Positions 49,731 through 62,279 of a stretch of DNA of 64,000 nucleotides are shown here, piece after piece; within the stretch, counting starts at the first letter, position 1, and each line of letters begins with the position of its first letter. A program made the translations under genes and the position numbers. The DNA comes from Cladorhizidae sp. MBARI D1340-BT2 (taxonomy: Eukaryota > Porifera > Demospongiae > Poecilosclerida > Cladorhizidae). Below the pieces are notes generated by a model that ran no database searches, was not told the origin of the DNA, and was given only the letters and a program-made list of their open reading frames with translations. The stretch covers positions 3,652,204 to 3,716,203 of the forward strand of contig JAQNBH010000003.1 in the NCBI GenBank assembly GCA_028752905.1, read 5' to 3'.

Positions 49731-51800
49731 CTCATTTCTTATCCTGTCTTTGTAGTAGAGAGAGAAAAATGTCGATATTTGGGTGGCATAAATTTGAGCA
49801 TAACTGTTTTTGTAAGAGGCATAATGACAACTTTTCTGGAGGATAATCACAATTCAAACAATTTTTTTTAGATGATAAACTTTTTCTTTTGTGTTGCAAT
49901 ATCAAGAAAAATGCAATGTAGGCCTTCCAGTGCTCTGCTTTGGTAATCTCCAAAACCAATTTTGAGAGTGCTTAGTATCCTCTCCACTGTGGATGAAGAT
50001 CGCTTACAAGGTTAAAATATGCTGCTGCTCAATGTAATAGTTTTTCTTCTGCCTTTTCCGACCACTCTTGCAATGCTATGTTCAATAACCCCTCACCAGC
50101 AGCTATAACTCCTTCTGTAGCTCAGGAATTAACTGCTCTAAAAAGGTGAAGGCTAGTAAAGTCTTCAATCATGGTAGTATCGGGGTCAAGGTCTATGACT
50201 TCTCACAGATGAGCTGCTTTAAAAGTGGTCACTAGAGGCAAAAGTTCATTCCAAAACTTGTTTTTAAAGCAGTCCAAAGTATAGGCTGAAGATGGGCCAG
50301 AGCATAGTCCACGAGTGCTTTTCCAAAGCTGAGTTTTGAACCTCCACAGCTACCTTCTTAGCCGCTGCACGAGTTAGGCCAGTGCTTTACTTGCAAAGAT
50401 GCTTTAACAGTAACAAACGGGAGCGAGTGTCCATCCACCTCTAGGCTTGATAAAAGGGTAGCAGAATTTTTATGCTTGTTACTAGAGTCAACTTCAACAA
50501 TAATGAAAGTTCTTCCCAGCATGACAGACACACGAGTTTACCTCACATCTCACCTCAGGGCACTCATTAAGATACCTTAACACAACAAGTTTGTGGAATG
50601 TTCTGGAGATCTGTAGGATTTGTTACTGAACTCTTCATTTTCTTTTAACCAGAGCCTTCAAGCTTTTCAGTTTTCCTCTTTCGAGCAAGCTGAGCTGAAT
50701 TTAATGCATCCAAAGGAGGTTTAGCATCACCACTATCATGGGCATACCCAGGATTTAGGGAAGGTGCTCCCTCCCAGACCAAGGGTTTGCAGTAAGGGTA
50801 TGTGCGTTGCTGCCCACTGCAGGTTAGTAATTAGTGAGGGCTGGCACTAATTTTAGGAAATCCATGGAATTTTAAAAATAACAAGCAACCAAATTGCTGC
50901 CAATTAATTGCATCATGACAAAGAAAATATGTCCATCTGTGAGAGGTCTCCTTGGTGACTTGTTGAGTGCTGGTCTGGCTGTGTGCTGGTCTGGCTGTCA
51001 GAAACCGATGAGTAGTTTGGCTATTGGACACCAGTCTGGCTGCAGGACATTGAAGGATTGGTCTGGCTGTCAGATGCTGATGGAGAAGTTTGTCTGTCAG
51101 AATCCGAAGGAGCGGTTTGGTGGTCAGATACCGAAGGAGACGTCTGGTTATCAGACTCAGATATTATGACGACACTGATGGATTGCATTGTCCTAGCCAT
51201 TGCCCTAGCTTTAACTAGGCCCTGGCAGGCTGCCCTAAGCTGAAGTCAAGCCCTAATCCAAGCTGAAGTCAAGCCCTAATCCAGTACTGATCTGTACAGT
51301 AATAATGTCATCATGATGTAATGCCAGGATTTGCCACGAGAAAAACTGCATTGTAAGATTGCATTGCTCTGTATCACATTAAGGACATTTCCCTAGACTT
51401 AGCCACAGCCCTGATCCTAACTGAATGCCTAATTTTGTGTTGATCTTTACCAGTAAGTTGAGGTGGTACTTCACAAACTTGGTCACTCTCCATTGATATA
51501 ATTGCTTCATAGTGACTTCGATGATGGTACATTTCAATGTGACTGATATCTTTCTTTTGTTTCAGATCTTCATCTACAAGCATTTAGCTATACGTATGTG
51601 GTACTTGCAAGAAGTTTAAAAAAATCGTTTTCTGCTTCTTTTTCGGAGACATTTCTGCTGTGACGTCCTTTACTTGAGTCCAAAGAGAAAACTAATGGCA
51701 CTCCAAAGTTATTGGAACTAGCGACCTCGATAAACAGCAAACCTACAACCCCAAGTGTCAGTGACAGACCTACCACTGCCATTGCCTTATCAATATCCAT
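49731..51800 (-). other. Unassigned; minus-strand coding-like remnants
   Basis: Minus-strand pieces have protein-like composition interrupted by stops. One reads FIIVEVDSSNKHKNS and LEVDGHSLPFVTVKAS near 50530-50400. The frames at 51583-51374 (HIEMYHHRSHYEAI) and 51800-51588 (MDIDKAMAVVGLSLTLGVVG) lie end to end with a frame change. They may come from one decayed transposon or host gene. I recognise no family. Confidence 0.3.
50960..51165. repeat. ~33-bp degenerate minisatellite with 11-residue coding period
   Basis: Units of the type gtctggctgtcagatgctgatggagaa recur about every 33 bp. One plus frame reads LSDADGEVCLSESEGAVWWS, an acidic 11-residue repeat, up to 51243. Either a plain minisatellite or a fragment of repetitive coding sequence. 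Confidence 0.5.
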
Positions 51801-51849
51801 TTCTCCTGACTCCTCTCCCTACCTTTCTTCCAGCCACTCTAATCCCCAA

Positions 51850-54340
51850 TGACAATGGAACTAAGCTAAAAATATTCTTATGGAATGCTCGGAAGTATCA
51901 AAAACAAATTATCATATCTTCAATCTGTAATATCAATCTGTAATATATAGCTATACACTAAATCTCCTGACATATTTGCAATAACAGAAACTTGGCTCTC
52001 TTCCACAATCTCTGATAATGAAATCATTCCTTCAGGATATCAAATTCATCACAGGGACACGGTTTCTATTGGTGGAGGTGTCAAGATAGCTGTCTCTGAT
52101 TCATTTCCCACCCACCCCATCTCCACAATTGTTAATAATACAGAAATAATACAGTAAAGATCAAGTCTTCCTCTCCTCTGTTCTTGTGTAGATATCCCTC
52201 CCCAATCCCTGTCTCACTTTTTCCAAAACATTTTCACTTCCATCTCACATCTTGTAGACAACACAAAACTTGTCCTCTTGGCCTCCCAGACTAAACTGGT
52301 CTTCTCTCTCTTCCTCCGCTACCACTGGATCTCTCACCTGCGACTACATGTTTAATCTGAACTTAATTCAGTTTCTACTCATATTCATGGTGGTATTCTT
52401 GATCTAATAATTACAAACCACCCCGAGTTAATTAGTCATATCATCTTAGATTGTTCAGGCAGTAATGTTACTAGCCTGTACTGCTCGTGTTCCCAAGTGT
52501 AAAGTTCCTGCTCGTCCTTCTCCCAGATGGTTTACACAAGAAATTAGGTATTTTCTAAGGTGCATAAACATCAAGGCATCTAGTTTAAAAGTCCCAGTCA
52601 ATATCTCAATTGGCAACCTTGCTCTCAATACTTCAATATGATTATGATTCTCCCAAAGGGTTCATTCTACCATTCTAACCCAAGTCCCTTTCCAAACATC
52701 TGCGTTTCCTCTCAACTCTTGTTAAACTTCCACAAGTGACGATCAACAACTCATGTGCCATTCACATACCACAGTTATTCAACCAGTACTTCAATTCTGT
52801 GTTCTCGACTAGTGGTTTTGTACTTGCACCTGTAGATGAACTTCCCACACCACAATCCCAGTTAATTAAGTAAGATTGAGATTGACTCAGCTGATGCATT
52901 TAATGCACTCCACTCCCTCGACGCTACAGGTTGTAACAATATCAGTCCATACATTTTGATGTTCTGTTCCTCTTCTCTGACTCCATCTCTTACTCAACTT
53001 TCCCTCCTCATTTTGTCCTCTCAATCTATTCCTAGTGAATGGAAGATTCGCAAGATCTGTCCTATTTTCTAAAAAGGTGAATGTTCATTAGTTAGTAACT
53101 ATCGTCCAATCTCCTTGCTCTGCCTTCTTTACAAGGTCCTAGAATAAATTTAAAAACTTCCTTTGTTGTATCCACAGTTGTCTAAGTTTCAGCTTGAGTT
53201 CATGAAAAACAAATTGTCTCTACACAACTTCTCATCTCATACACTGAGATATTCAAATCCTTCAACAACACTGTCAGTCTGATATTGTGTTTCTAGACTT
53301 CAGTAAGGCTTTTGATTCGGTCTCTCATGCTGAAATTCTTTAAGTTGTGGTTGATGGGTATCACAGGTCCCCTGTGGTGCTGGTTCATAAACTACTTGGC
53401 CAACTAAGTCATTTTGTAGAAGTTGAAGGAGTCCAATCCAAGATGCTTCCTCTCAGATCAGGTGTTCCTCAGGGAAGCCTCTCCTGTTTATAATATATGT
53501 TAACGGCATCCCATTGCTCAGTTCCTTCTCCTCTGCTTATCTCTATGCAGATGACACAAAGTTGATCAAATCTATAAATTAATTGGAGGACTGTTGCCAT
53601 TTACAAGATGATCTTGACTCATGGTGCTAACATTGGAAATTTGCCATCAGCTTGTCCAAGTGTTATGTACTGCATACTTCCCACTCGTGGGGCTCCTACA
53701 ATATTGGAATTAAACTATTGAGATAGTCTCACAATGGGAGTTCTAGTCAACAACTTCTCATGGTCGGCTCACATTACAGCTATATGTGGGAAAGCATAAT
53801 TATTATCAGCTCAGCTTGATTAGAAGATTTATCCCAATTACCTCTCCAAATGTGAAAAAGCAAATGTGAAAAAGCACCTATTCATCTCTCTGGTGAGATC
53901 ACAACTCAACTACTGTTCACAAATCTGGCATCCTCACCTAATTAAGGACATCAAAGCTCTTGATAGAGTCCAGCGACAGTACAGCAACGAGTAACAAAGT
54001 TCGTATTGACTCCATCTTGTAATTATAAGAATAGACTGATCTCCCTCAATCTTCTCCCTCTTATGAATTTTTAGACATCCTATTCTTCTTAGTAAAATGT
54101 CTCGAGCAACCTGCAGACGATATTGATCTTATGCACTATGTAACATTTGTTTCAGCACAAACAAGATCCTCATCTTCACAAACTAGTACCGATTTCACCA
54201 TTCCTCCGTTGTCCCATTATGGAACTAATTAGCTCCTATCAACATCTCTTCTTCTGTCACATCAATTAGAGAAACCTATTATTTTAGCAAGTTTTGGAAC
54301 ATATTTGACCCCAATAACCCCTGTTCATTTTGTTGTTTAT
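51850..54340 (+). pseudogene. LINE with endonuclease and reverse transcriptase, decayed
   Basis: Read across several frames, the order is typical of a CR1/L2/Jockey-type non-LTR element. The endonuclease start is KIFLWNAR (~51870); then come the catalytic block SPDIFAITETWLSSTISDNE (~51962-52020) and GILDLIITNHPELISHI (~52395). In the RT, the blocks are NYRPISLL (~53100), DIVFLDFSKAFDSVSHAE (~53281-53335), SGVPQGSL (~53460) and YADDTKLI (~53545). Later pieces with QLNYCSQIWHP (~53910) belong to the C-terminal region. Stops and frameshifts occur throughout. The family copies RNA into DNA at a nicked target; this copy cannot. Confidence 0.85.
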
Positions 54341-54689
54341 GACCTTCTTCTCACTGCCACTCATCTTATGTGAACTATCTTTCTCTTGATTAGCTGTATC
54401 TATGGGCAACGCCAGCTGTTGATGCTTGACCCAACCTCCCACACTTTTCCATCAATTCATCATGTACTCATACTATACCTTACACATGCTTGTAAAGCAA
54501 ATTTTATTATTGATGTGCTAAGCGAGCCCTCTCAGTTGGACAGGAAACTTGATATCACCATGCATGGTGTATGTATGATGCATGTTGCTATCTATCCTTT
54601 GCAACAATGTCTTCTGAATCCATCTCACTCAAAGTGGCCACAGTATTGCCTATATTACTGCTCCGAAAGACTCAACACACTTTAAAAAA

Positions 54690-56141
54690 AATATGAAAGA
54701 TCACATTGCTTGTTTAGAGAGAAGAATGAAAATGTGGAAGGGGACAATCTAAATGAGCTTGTTTTAGCTATCTAGAATCATCTCCCAAAACTGCGATCAC
54801 CCAAGCAGGAAGGACGTCTTGCCCTCTCATATGCTAACCTCATGTTTATGGGGGAAACAAAAACTGCCATAAAGCTCATCTCATTTGTGGATGAGATGGT
54901 GACTCAAGCATATCTGATAATTCACCTAAAGTGAGGGAAGTACTGAAGAGCAAGCATCCACAGGGTCAGTGTGTCCATCCTGAGATCTTCCCCATGGACC
55001 CTGCTGATGTACACCCTGAATCATTGGCAGGACTATCCGCTCAGCTGCCCTGAATATTTATGGTGCTGCTGGTCCATCTGAATTAATGTTCATGGCTGGA
55101 GAAGGCTATATATGTACTTCATACAAATCTGCATCACATGACTTGTGTTCATCATTAGCCCTGTCTGTGAAAAGGATATGCACTATGTATGTGGATCCAC
55201 AATTTATTTCTCCACTTCTTTCAAGCAGTCTGATAGCCCTGAGTAAGAATCCACAAGTCCGGCCCATTGGCATTGGAGAAACTGTGAGGTGCATCATTGC
55301 CAAAGCTGTTCTCTATGTTACTATAGGTGATATCCAGGATGGAGCTGGGTCAATCCAGTTATTTGCAGGACAGATATCAGGCAGGGAGGCTGCCGTTCAT
55401 ACTGTGTGTTCATCATTTGAAAGAGAAGCCAGTGAAGCTGCATTATTGGTTGATGCCTAATGCTTCAATAGTTTGAACCATCAAGTAGCCCGCCACAACA
55501 TCAGGAGACTCTGCCCTCCCCTGGCCACCATCCTAATCAATACTTACCGGGGCCACATTGAGCTATTCATGGATGGTGAGGTGCTTCTTTCACAGGAAGG
55601 AACTACTTAGGGAGATCCACTTGCTATGCCCATGTACGCTCAGTAACTATCCCCCTCGTCAAGAAGATAAAAGGAAACAGCCTGCAAGTATGATGTGCAG
55701 ATGATGCTGCATCTGTGGGCTGGCCTACGCACATACATGGTGGGGTAAGTTAATTGCTTCTGGGCCCCAATGCTTCAAAAACATGGCTGGTTGTAAAAGA
55801 GAACTACCACACCAAAGCTATTGCCACATGTGCTGACAAGGAAGTGAACATCCCTGTAGAAGGTGGAGCCTACCTCAGTGTAGGCATCGGCTCATAATTT
55901 TGTCACTTCTTATGTGCAGTCCAAGGTCCATGAATGGCGATCTAGCTTGATGCGCCTGGTTTCTATTGCCAAGACAGTCCCATGCGACATTTGCTCCACT
56001 CACTCATGGGTTAACAAGCAAGTGGACTTACATGTATCATACCATCCCAACAAGATTGGAGCACACTTACAACTTTTGGATGACAGATTGAGCTCTGAAC
56101 TCATTCCAGCATTGACTGGCTTGCTTAGAATTGCCTCTTAA
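54690..56141 (+). pseudogene. Second, different reverse-transcriptase-like remnant
   Basis: Pieces in several frames read VREVLKSKHPQGQC (~54935), SAALNIYGAAGPS (~55040), then an intact run 55086-55460 with NPQVRPIGIGETVRCIIAKA and LFAGQISGREAAVHTV. Next is [20 protein letters not shown] (~55470), GDPLAMPMYAQ (~55615) and CADDAAS, the polymerase Y-x-D-D position (~55705). The tail at 55914-56141 ends LSSELIPALTGLLRIAS. The order matches an RT family I associate with cnidarian and other invertebrate mobile elements, distinct from the LINE next to it; its class is uncertain. Several stops make it inactive. Confidence 0.7.
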
Positions 56142-58346
56142 GCAAATACAACCTTGTTTATATTGTATATACAATTATATATATATTTATATGTACGATG
56201 TGTTCACCCCTAAGAAATGGGAGCGGGTCTTGCGTCTTAAATAATGCGGGCTTATTAAATGGCAATGGTCAAGAAAACACTTAGCTGGATGAAGACGCTG
56301 AAGCGCTGCTTGTGCAGATAACAAAGCTATGCTTATAAACACTCGGTGAGTTTACTCTCGAAGCCACAAGTATGAAGATGCTTTGTACTGAAATCTGGAA
56401 GTTGTTCTTTACAGAAATAACATTACTTACATTTAAGATTGTGAAGACATTTTCATTTCACAGGGAATCCTTTCAAAAATAACAAGTAGGCCTCTGTGCT
56501 GACCCAGTAATTTGCCATGAATCTCAATTTGGCTTTATTATTCTGCATAATGATGACTGCATCCTGCTCTGGCGAAAGAGAAATGTGTTTGTCTGTCTGT
56601 CTCTCTCTGTGTTTGTGTATGCATGCATCGTGTGTGTGTGTGTGTGTGAAATAATATTACCTTGAATTACCGCTCTTTGTATCTTTAATCTTTAAATAGC
56701 CCTAATGTATAAGGCTTGAGATGAGAAAGGGGCTTAATAGCCAGCAAGATAATAGACACAGTTTGAAATTATTCGCGTTCAAAATCAATTATTTCTATAT
56801 ATATATAGCGCTTGGAATCACCATGAATGTATGCCATTAACTAAACCTTGAAGATTGCCTTTGAGATCTAGGAGCTTGAAATGGACACTAAAGCATGACA
56901 CACTATATAGAACCAACGGAGTGATTGAGATAGCTGTGAGAAAGGTATAGCTCAAACCTCATCTGTAGCTATAACTACTGCATTGTACTAGGCATGATTA
57001 AAAGAAAGAAATCATCAGATTAACTACAAACTTTCTAAGCGCCCTCAGCTTAGGTTAGCTTTAGCTATGCAACTTACTTTGTCGTAGTTTTCAATACAGC
57101 TCTTGACTAGAGAGGCATGAAAGCTATAGCTACAAACCACAGCTGTATTAGCAGCTGCACTGGTCTGGGCTAAGACTAAAGAAGGAAATCTACTGATGAG
57201 AAACTACAACACATTGACAAGCTGCTACAGCACTTCCAGAAGCCCACAGGTTTAGCGTTGTCTAGCGAGTCGTCTTGTAGATTTTTGTGCATGTGCAAAC
57301 TAAAACCATACGTGCACAGCAGCGATCTTTTTAAGCAGAACAGCTAGCTGTTTGATTTGTCAGAATGGATAAAGAAAATAGAGTTCTTAAAAGGAGAGAG
57401 ATAAAAGTCAAAACCTGCTTCTGAAACAGCAGAACAAAGATCTGAGATTTGAAGGGGGAAAAGGGGAAAAATCGTGGAAGAAACACAGAAGCCCACGATG
57501 GAGAAGTTTCCTTAGACTCGGGTGAAGTTTCATCCTGACTTAGCTACAGATTTATAAACACACTCGAAAGTTTGCTAAAATGGAAATGATCGTCACTGAC
57601 TCGTCACTATACAGCTGATTCTCTTTGAAAACTGTGATACTTCTCCATATTGCAATCTAGTATAATGACATCAAGTCGGTGTATAGTGTTAGGCATGCAG
57701 CTATGTTTGGAGTCGGACAATAGTGAGCACCTTCGCTCGCCACACAACTCGTTTCTAAATGCAGCAACTTCTGGATTAATCCTGGCGACACCTACTGACC
57801 AATTCTATCTTAGCCGAAACCTAGAGGGGGGTTGGAGCGCCCAATGCTGGGTACGCCCATGACTTTTAACAGGAGTGGGTGCAGGAATTTTAGATTGTGG
57901 GGGGGGGGGGGGGGGGGGGGTTTGATGAACTACTCACAGCCATAGCCAGAGGGGTTTCCATGTTGCCCGGAAATCCTTCCCCCTCTTTCCTGAATCATGA
58001 TCAGATCATTAATCATTTTGCAAGAAAGCACCGTCCTGCATTTCTCTTGGCAATTATATAACAAGACATATCATCACCAACATTATTATAACAAGGTATC
58101 CTTTAAAAAATTGTGAGTGATAGTCAGAAACCCCGCTTAATTATTCCTGGCTATGGTCCTGGCTGCCTGCCTATATACTAACAACCTAAGGAAGATGCTG
58201 GGATGGATCCAGGAATTTTAAGAAAGGTACAGGGGGGGGGGGGGGGGGTGCAGGGGTGGAGAACTAGCCCATGCTGTGTAATGAATAAGAATATTTATCG
58301 AGCCTAAAAGAACAGCAACTAAAGATAAACCGGAAACTATTTTCAG
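56142..58346. other. AT-rich spacer with homopolymer G runs
   Basis: No gene seen. Holds TA and GT tracts (56165-56185, 56630-56650) and long G runs at 57898-57921 and 58231-58249, each preceded by tgcaggaattttag or ccaggaattttaag. The shared lead-in suggests two related repeat copies. Confidence 0.5.
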
Positions 58347-58660
58347 TCAATAAATAATGAAGCTTGAGAGAGCCTTCTCGGGTACAAAAGCATGGCAGAT
58401 ATCATCAACTGACACTCTCACTCCATAGTTCATGGCTATTACAGCAGGATCAGAAAAGTGTTGTTCAGTCAAAGACGACCTTGTATATGTCTTTATCCTC
58501 CTGAGCAAACTAAATGATCGTTCTGCTTCAGCACTGGTGATAGGCAGAGTGCAAGCAATGACTAGTAAGCAATGAATGTTTGGGAAAGAGTCAGAGTCAC
58601 CAAAAGCTTCAGATCTGGCAAGAAAACGAAAAGTCCAGTCAAACCTACCTGTGGGTATGA
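58347..58660 (-). pseudogene. hAT transposase C-terminal (dimerisation) fragment
   Basis: The minus strand reads FPNIHCLLVIACTLPITSAE followed by AERSFSLLRRIKTYTRSS, the hallmark hAT dimerisation-region motif, then to a stop at 58347. The minus frame is open further up to 58820, but the sequence above ~58660 belongs to a plus-strand fragment. It may be the C-terminal part of the transposase whose DUF4371 block lies at 60329-60862. Confidence 0.8.
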
Positions 58661-59290
58661 GGTGGAGTAAGAAAGGCAGGAATTCTGCATTTGCTCCAAA
58701 ATCTATTACTCCATATGACTGTGTGAAGGACCACCCTGGAGAGCCTCTAACTGTTACCACTGGAACACTGTTTTGTTCAGCTTGCAGAGAGCAGCTTTCA
58801 GTCAAGTCACAAGTCATCAAGCTTCACATAAAATCTGTTATGCATCAGAAGGGGAAAGAATGCTTGAAGACTAATGAAAAGCAAAGAATGGACATATCCA
58901 AAGCTCTCCAAGCATACAGTACAAAATACCACCCAGTAGGTGAGAATTTGCCTGAAAGTACACGAATTTATAGAGTAAAGGTAGTAACAGCTTTTTTGAA
59001 AGCTGGGGTTCCACTTTCGAAGGTTGACAGTTTCCGAGATATCTTCGAGGAGCATGCATTCTCTCTGTGTGATTCGTCCAAGTTAAAAGGCAGTTAATAC
59101 CTTTCATTCTGGACAAAGTGATAGAACTTCTGATTGAGCTTCATCTTCATTGTGATCAAACAGCTGATCTTCAGAGTCCTGCTAGAAAGCACTTGGATAG
59201 AGTTACCATCAGCCAGTTCAGGAACACTAGATCTAGTGTCACTATGAGGAATGCAGCTACTGCTACCACTAAGTCTAGCACTTGAGTTAC
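58660..59290 (+). pseudogene. Zinc-finger N-terminal fragment of another hAT-like transposase
   Basis: The plus frame reads TGTLFCSACREQLSVKSQVI with a distal H-x5-H (KLHIKSVMHQKG), then STRIYRVKVVTAFLKAGVPL and FRDIFEEHAFSL. After a frameshift near 59095 it continues IPFILDKVIELLIELH to about 59290. The Cys-x2-Cys with paired His is a BED/U1-like finger found at the start of some hAT-family proteins. Only the first third is present. Confidence 0.7.
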
Positions 59291-60328
59291 TGGTATCCAT
59301 TGAAACCATGTGGTCAACAGTTTTGTGAGCTGTAATTTTGAACTAAACTTCCTGCAAATAGAGATGCTATATACAAATCTAAAGACTAGATAATTAGAGT
59401 TTAGCTCGTAAAGCAAGTTTTTATAAGATCAAATTTTGGAAGAATATCGGGATCCATGTTCTCTACCTCCCTACCAAGTTATGTAGTTTTTGAATAATGA
59501 CGATTAATGAGGTAAATTTTGCCACAATTATTATGTTGGGAACGCTTTAATCTGACTAATGGGAGTTAAAAACCCAAACTTGTTCTGCAGGTGTTCAAGC
59601 ATATCAAAACATTTTGTTATCATAAGGGTTTTCTTCCTGTGTGAAGCTTTTCAAAGGTCCTCTTATACCTGTATCGATGATTATTGTGGGCATGTTTAGG
59701 GGGGTGGTCATGGGTTAGGCTTGAATAGATGTAGTTTGTCAGCTGGGTATGTTTGAAAAATATATCATATCGGCCTGTCAGTGATGGAATACCATCTTTA
59801 GACAACAAAAATGTACCAAAAAAGTCTAGTCTCTATAGACCTGTAGGCTGTAGCACTGTACTTGCCAATACAGCTTTAGCTACCTGATGACTGATGAGTG
59901 ATAACACAGTGTATTAGAGGTAAGAACTGTCCTCTTATGGCTCTTAGCATTTGTAGTGCCCTTTGATACCACTCCAGATTGTATTTTGCCAACAAAGGAG
60001 GTGTCACAATGATTATTCCTGGGAGTTGTGCCTATTATTCTCCCAAAACTAAAGGACACCTATTATTCTCAAATTATTCCCAGGAGAATTTGCCAGAGCC
60101 TACATGTATGTCTCTCCACCCATCTTGTCTTACATATTCCTGGAAGCTTTCTTGCTTTTGAAGAAGGCAAGAATTCATTGACTGTAAGTTCAAAAAGGTT
60201 TTGTCTCTTAGCTAAAAAGAGGTGTGCTTCATTTATAACTAATATCAAGTTTCGTACATCCTGAACAAGACATGCTCTGGCAATTGAAAGATTAAGGCAG
60301 TGTGAGTAGCAGTGTCGTGTGTATGGAG
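59291..60328. other. Unassigned stretch between hAT fragments
   Basis: No motif-bearing frame. The short repeat attattcctgggagttgtgcctattattctccca at about 60010-60075 is locally duplicated. It probably represents decayed transposon interior. Confidence 0.4.
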
Positions 60329-60862
60329 CTAGTGGGCTGTTAGATTGGACTCTTGCTCCGCTTGCCCTCTAATTCTACAGGGATCTAAAGAAACTGAAGG
60401 ACTAGAAACTGTTTCAAGAAACTTTCTTGAAATGGATGAAGCATTGGCTCGGTCCAAGTAGACAAAGCTAATCAGGCACTCCTTGATATGAGGATCAGTG
60501 GGAGAGGACAGATCAACATACCTGAAGCACACGGAAAGAATCTCTTGATTAGAATGAGGATCTGTGGCTTCATCAGCAATGATGGTGAAGGGCAAAAAAA
60601 ATTCTCGGAGCTGTTCAGTTATATGCTCTCTAATTTTAGATGCATATATGTGAATAACCTCATTTTGAATGGTCTTGCTGGTATACTTCGCGTTCCTTTT
60701 AGCTGAGAGAAGGTGTTTGTGTAGTAGCTTATCTGTCTTAGCCAAAAGCTGAAGTGTGGCTACAAAATTGCCCCTGTTGACATCTTCATCTGAGAAATCC
60801 ACTCTGTAGTCAGAGTGGCCTCCGAATGGTCCATCTTCAGTCCATACAATATTATAGTCCAA
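60329..60862 (-). pseudogene. hAT transposase DUF4371-region fragment
   Basis: A 177-aa minus-strand run reads VNRGNFVATLQLLAK, YTSKTIQNEVIHIYASKI, then LPFTIIADEATDPHSNQEIL, the first catalytic-acid region of hAT transposases, and CFRYVDLSS. It ends near a RIRGQ motif just before the usual YDGAS block. It differs clearly from the elements at 10-13 and 17-21 kb. Confidence 0.8.
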
Positions 60863-60948
60863 TCCATGGTCCAGTCCGGAGTAGGTTTGTAGGTAATTTT
60901 TTCATGTGACAAATGTAACCATAACACTGGGGAGGAGCAGGGGTGTAG

Positions 60949-61190
60949 CCAGGAGCCCCCCCCCCCTCCCTCCCCAAAACTTGATTATTACAATAGTAAT
61001 TTGCTGAGAAATGCATCTTGGGGCTCCCCTCTCAAACTTGGTCTTGCACTTGCAGTAGTTTACAGTATGTTAATTTTGTATTGGCCCCTATGCTCCTGAG
61101 GAGGAGGAGGGGGGGGGGGGGGGGGGGGGGATTTAATATGATTTAATACTGTGCCCCCCCTATTCAATAGCTTCCTCCGCCTCTGCTATA
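60949..61190. repeat. C/G homopolymer-rich segment, possible small MITE
   Basis: Begins CAGGGGTGTAGCCAGGAG followed by a C run, contains a G run of about 20 at 61109-61131 and ends near TCCTCCGCCTCTG. The ends are weakly inverted (CAGGGG and CAGAGG). No target duplication was found. Confidence 0.3.
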
Positions 61191-61359
61191 TAGAGACTGT
61201 TCAGAGAGGTAGGTTGGTTAGATGGCCTAGAGAAAGTACAAAGTCAAGAATATTGCTGACAAAGTAGACTTGTTTGATAGAGCCTTAATGATTGCCACTG
61301 CTTCTGGCATATGTATATATACTTGTATATATTCCGAGTTATCACAATTGTGTGGTATA

Positions 61360-62219
61360 ATTTGCTTGCCGGCTTTATTATCTTCAGTTCAGGAAGATTC
61401 AATACTCTCTGTGCTTCTTTAAGGTTCTCGGATCATTTTGGATAGTAATGAAAACATTTCCACAAGGTGAGAGCCAGAATGGAAGCTAGTTGAAACAAGT
61501 GATAGTGACGAAGAGAGCATGTGGTGAGTTCCTTCTCATTCTTGCCTGACTCCAGTTTATTTTACCAGGAAATGTCACCACTCCATTAAAACCCATGCCA
61601 TCAAGCTTTCTGATATGCACATTCCTCCACTTCAACCAATCAATTAGAGATGAATAGATTGATTGAGCATCTGCTTTCTTTAAAGGAATAATTTACAAAA
61701 AATGCTCAATAGGTTCCTTATCTTTTACCAATCGACAGAATACATAGTTCTTCAGTAGTCATAATGTCAGTGCATTCATCTGCAAAGTAGCTTATGAAGA
61801 ATCTTTAGTTGAGACTCATTAGCCCATGTACCTATTGCCTCACCTGTTGATGGGTAGGTATCATTTCTTCCAGTCCTCTCATCAAACTGCTTTAGATCTT
61901 CACCACTACAGGACACAACCCAATTAGAGTGTGAAGAATGTGCTGCTGTATAAGAAAATGGGTGCAAAGAAGATGCTGCTTGATACCAATTTTTTATCCC
62001 GTCTTGCTCTCCAATAATTTGTAGTTGCTGTATAATAAAGCCCTCTTTCCTTGTTCTTGCTGCTAATAATTCTGCTTCGCAGTGTTTAATATGAGAATCA
62101 CTTTTAGAATGCGCTCTCATTTTCTCCACTGCCTTTTTCCAGTTCTTGGTAATCCATGCACCTCCAGTTTTTTTTAGTGACTGAGGCTCCTGCTTTCTAC
62201 AGACCATACTCCTTAACAA
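61360..62219 (-). pseudogene. TTF-zinc-finger hAT transposase, N-terminal and middle parts
   Basis: The minus frame 62219-61776 reads GGAWITKNWKKAVEKMRAHS with SDSHIKHC, a TTF-type zinc-finger region. Further down in other frames are VFCRLVKDKEPIEHFL, KKADAQSIYSSLIDWL, KLDGMGFNGVVTF (~61700-61570), then FHYYPK and EAQRVLNLPELKIIKPASKL (~61475-61370). The order fits the DUF4371 middle of the ZNF862/ZMYM-like hAT group. Several stops and frame changes make it inactive. Confidence 0.75.
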
Positions 62220-62279
62220 CTGTGGTCATATTAACTACGAGAAATCCTTTTCCCAATTCATGTTATACTTTCACTGGGT

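Noticed and set aside
60949..61190. hAT MITE around the G and C runs
   Set aside because: The inverted ends are weak and the flanks share no duplication.
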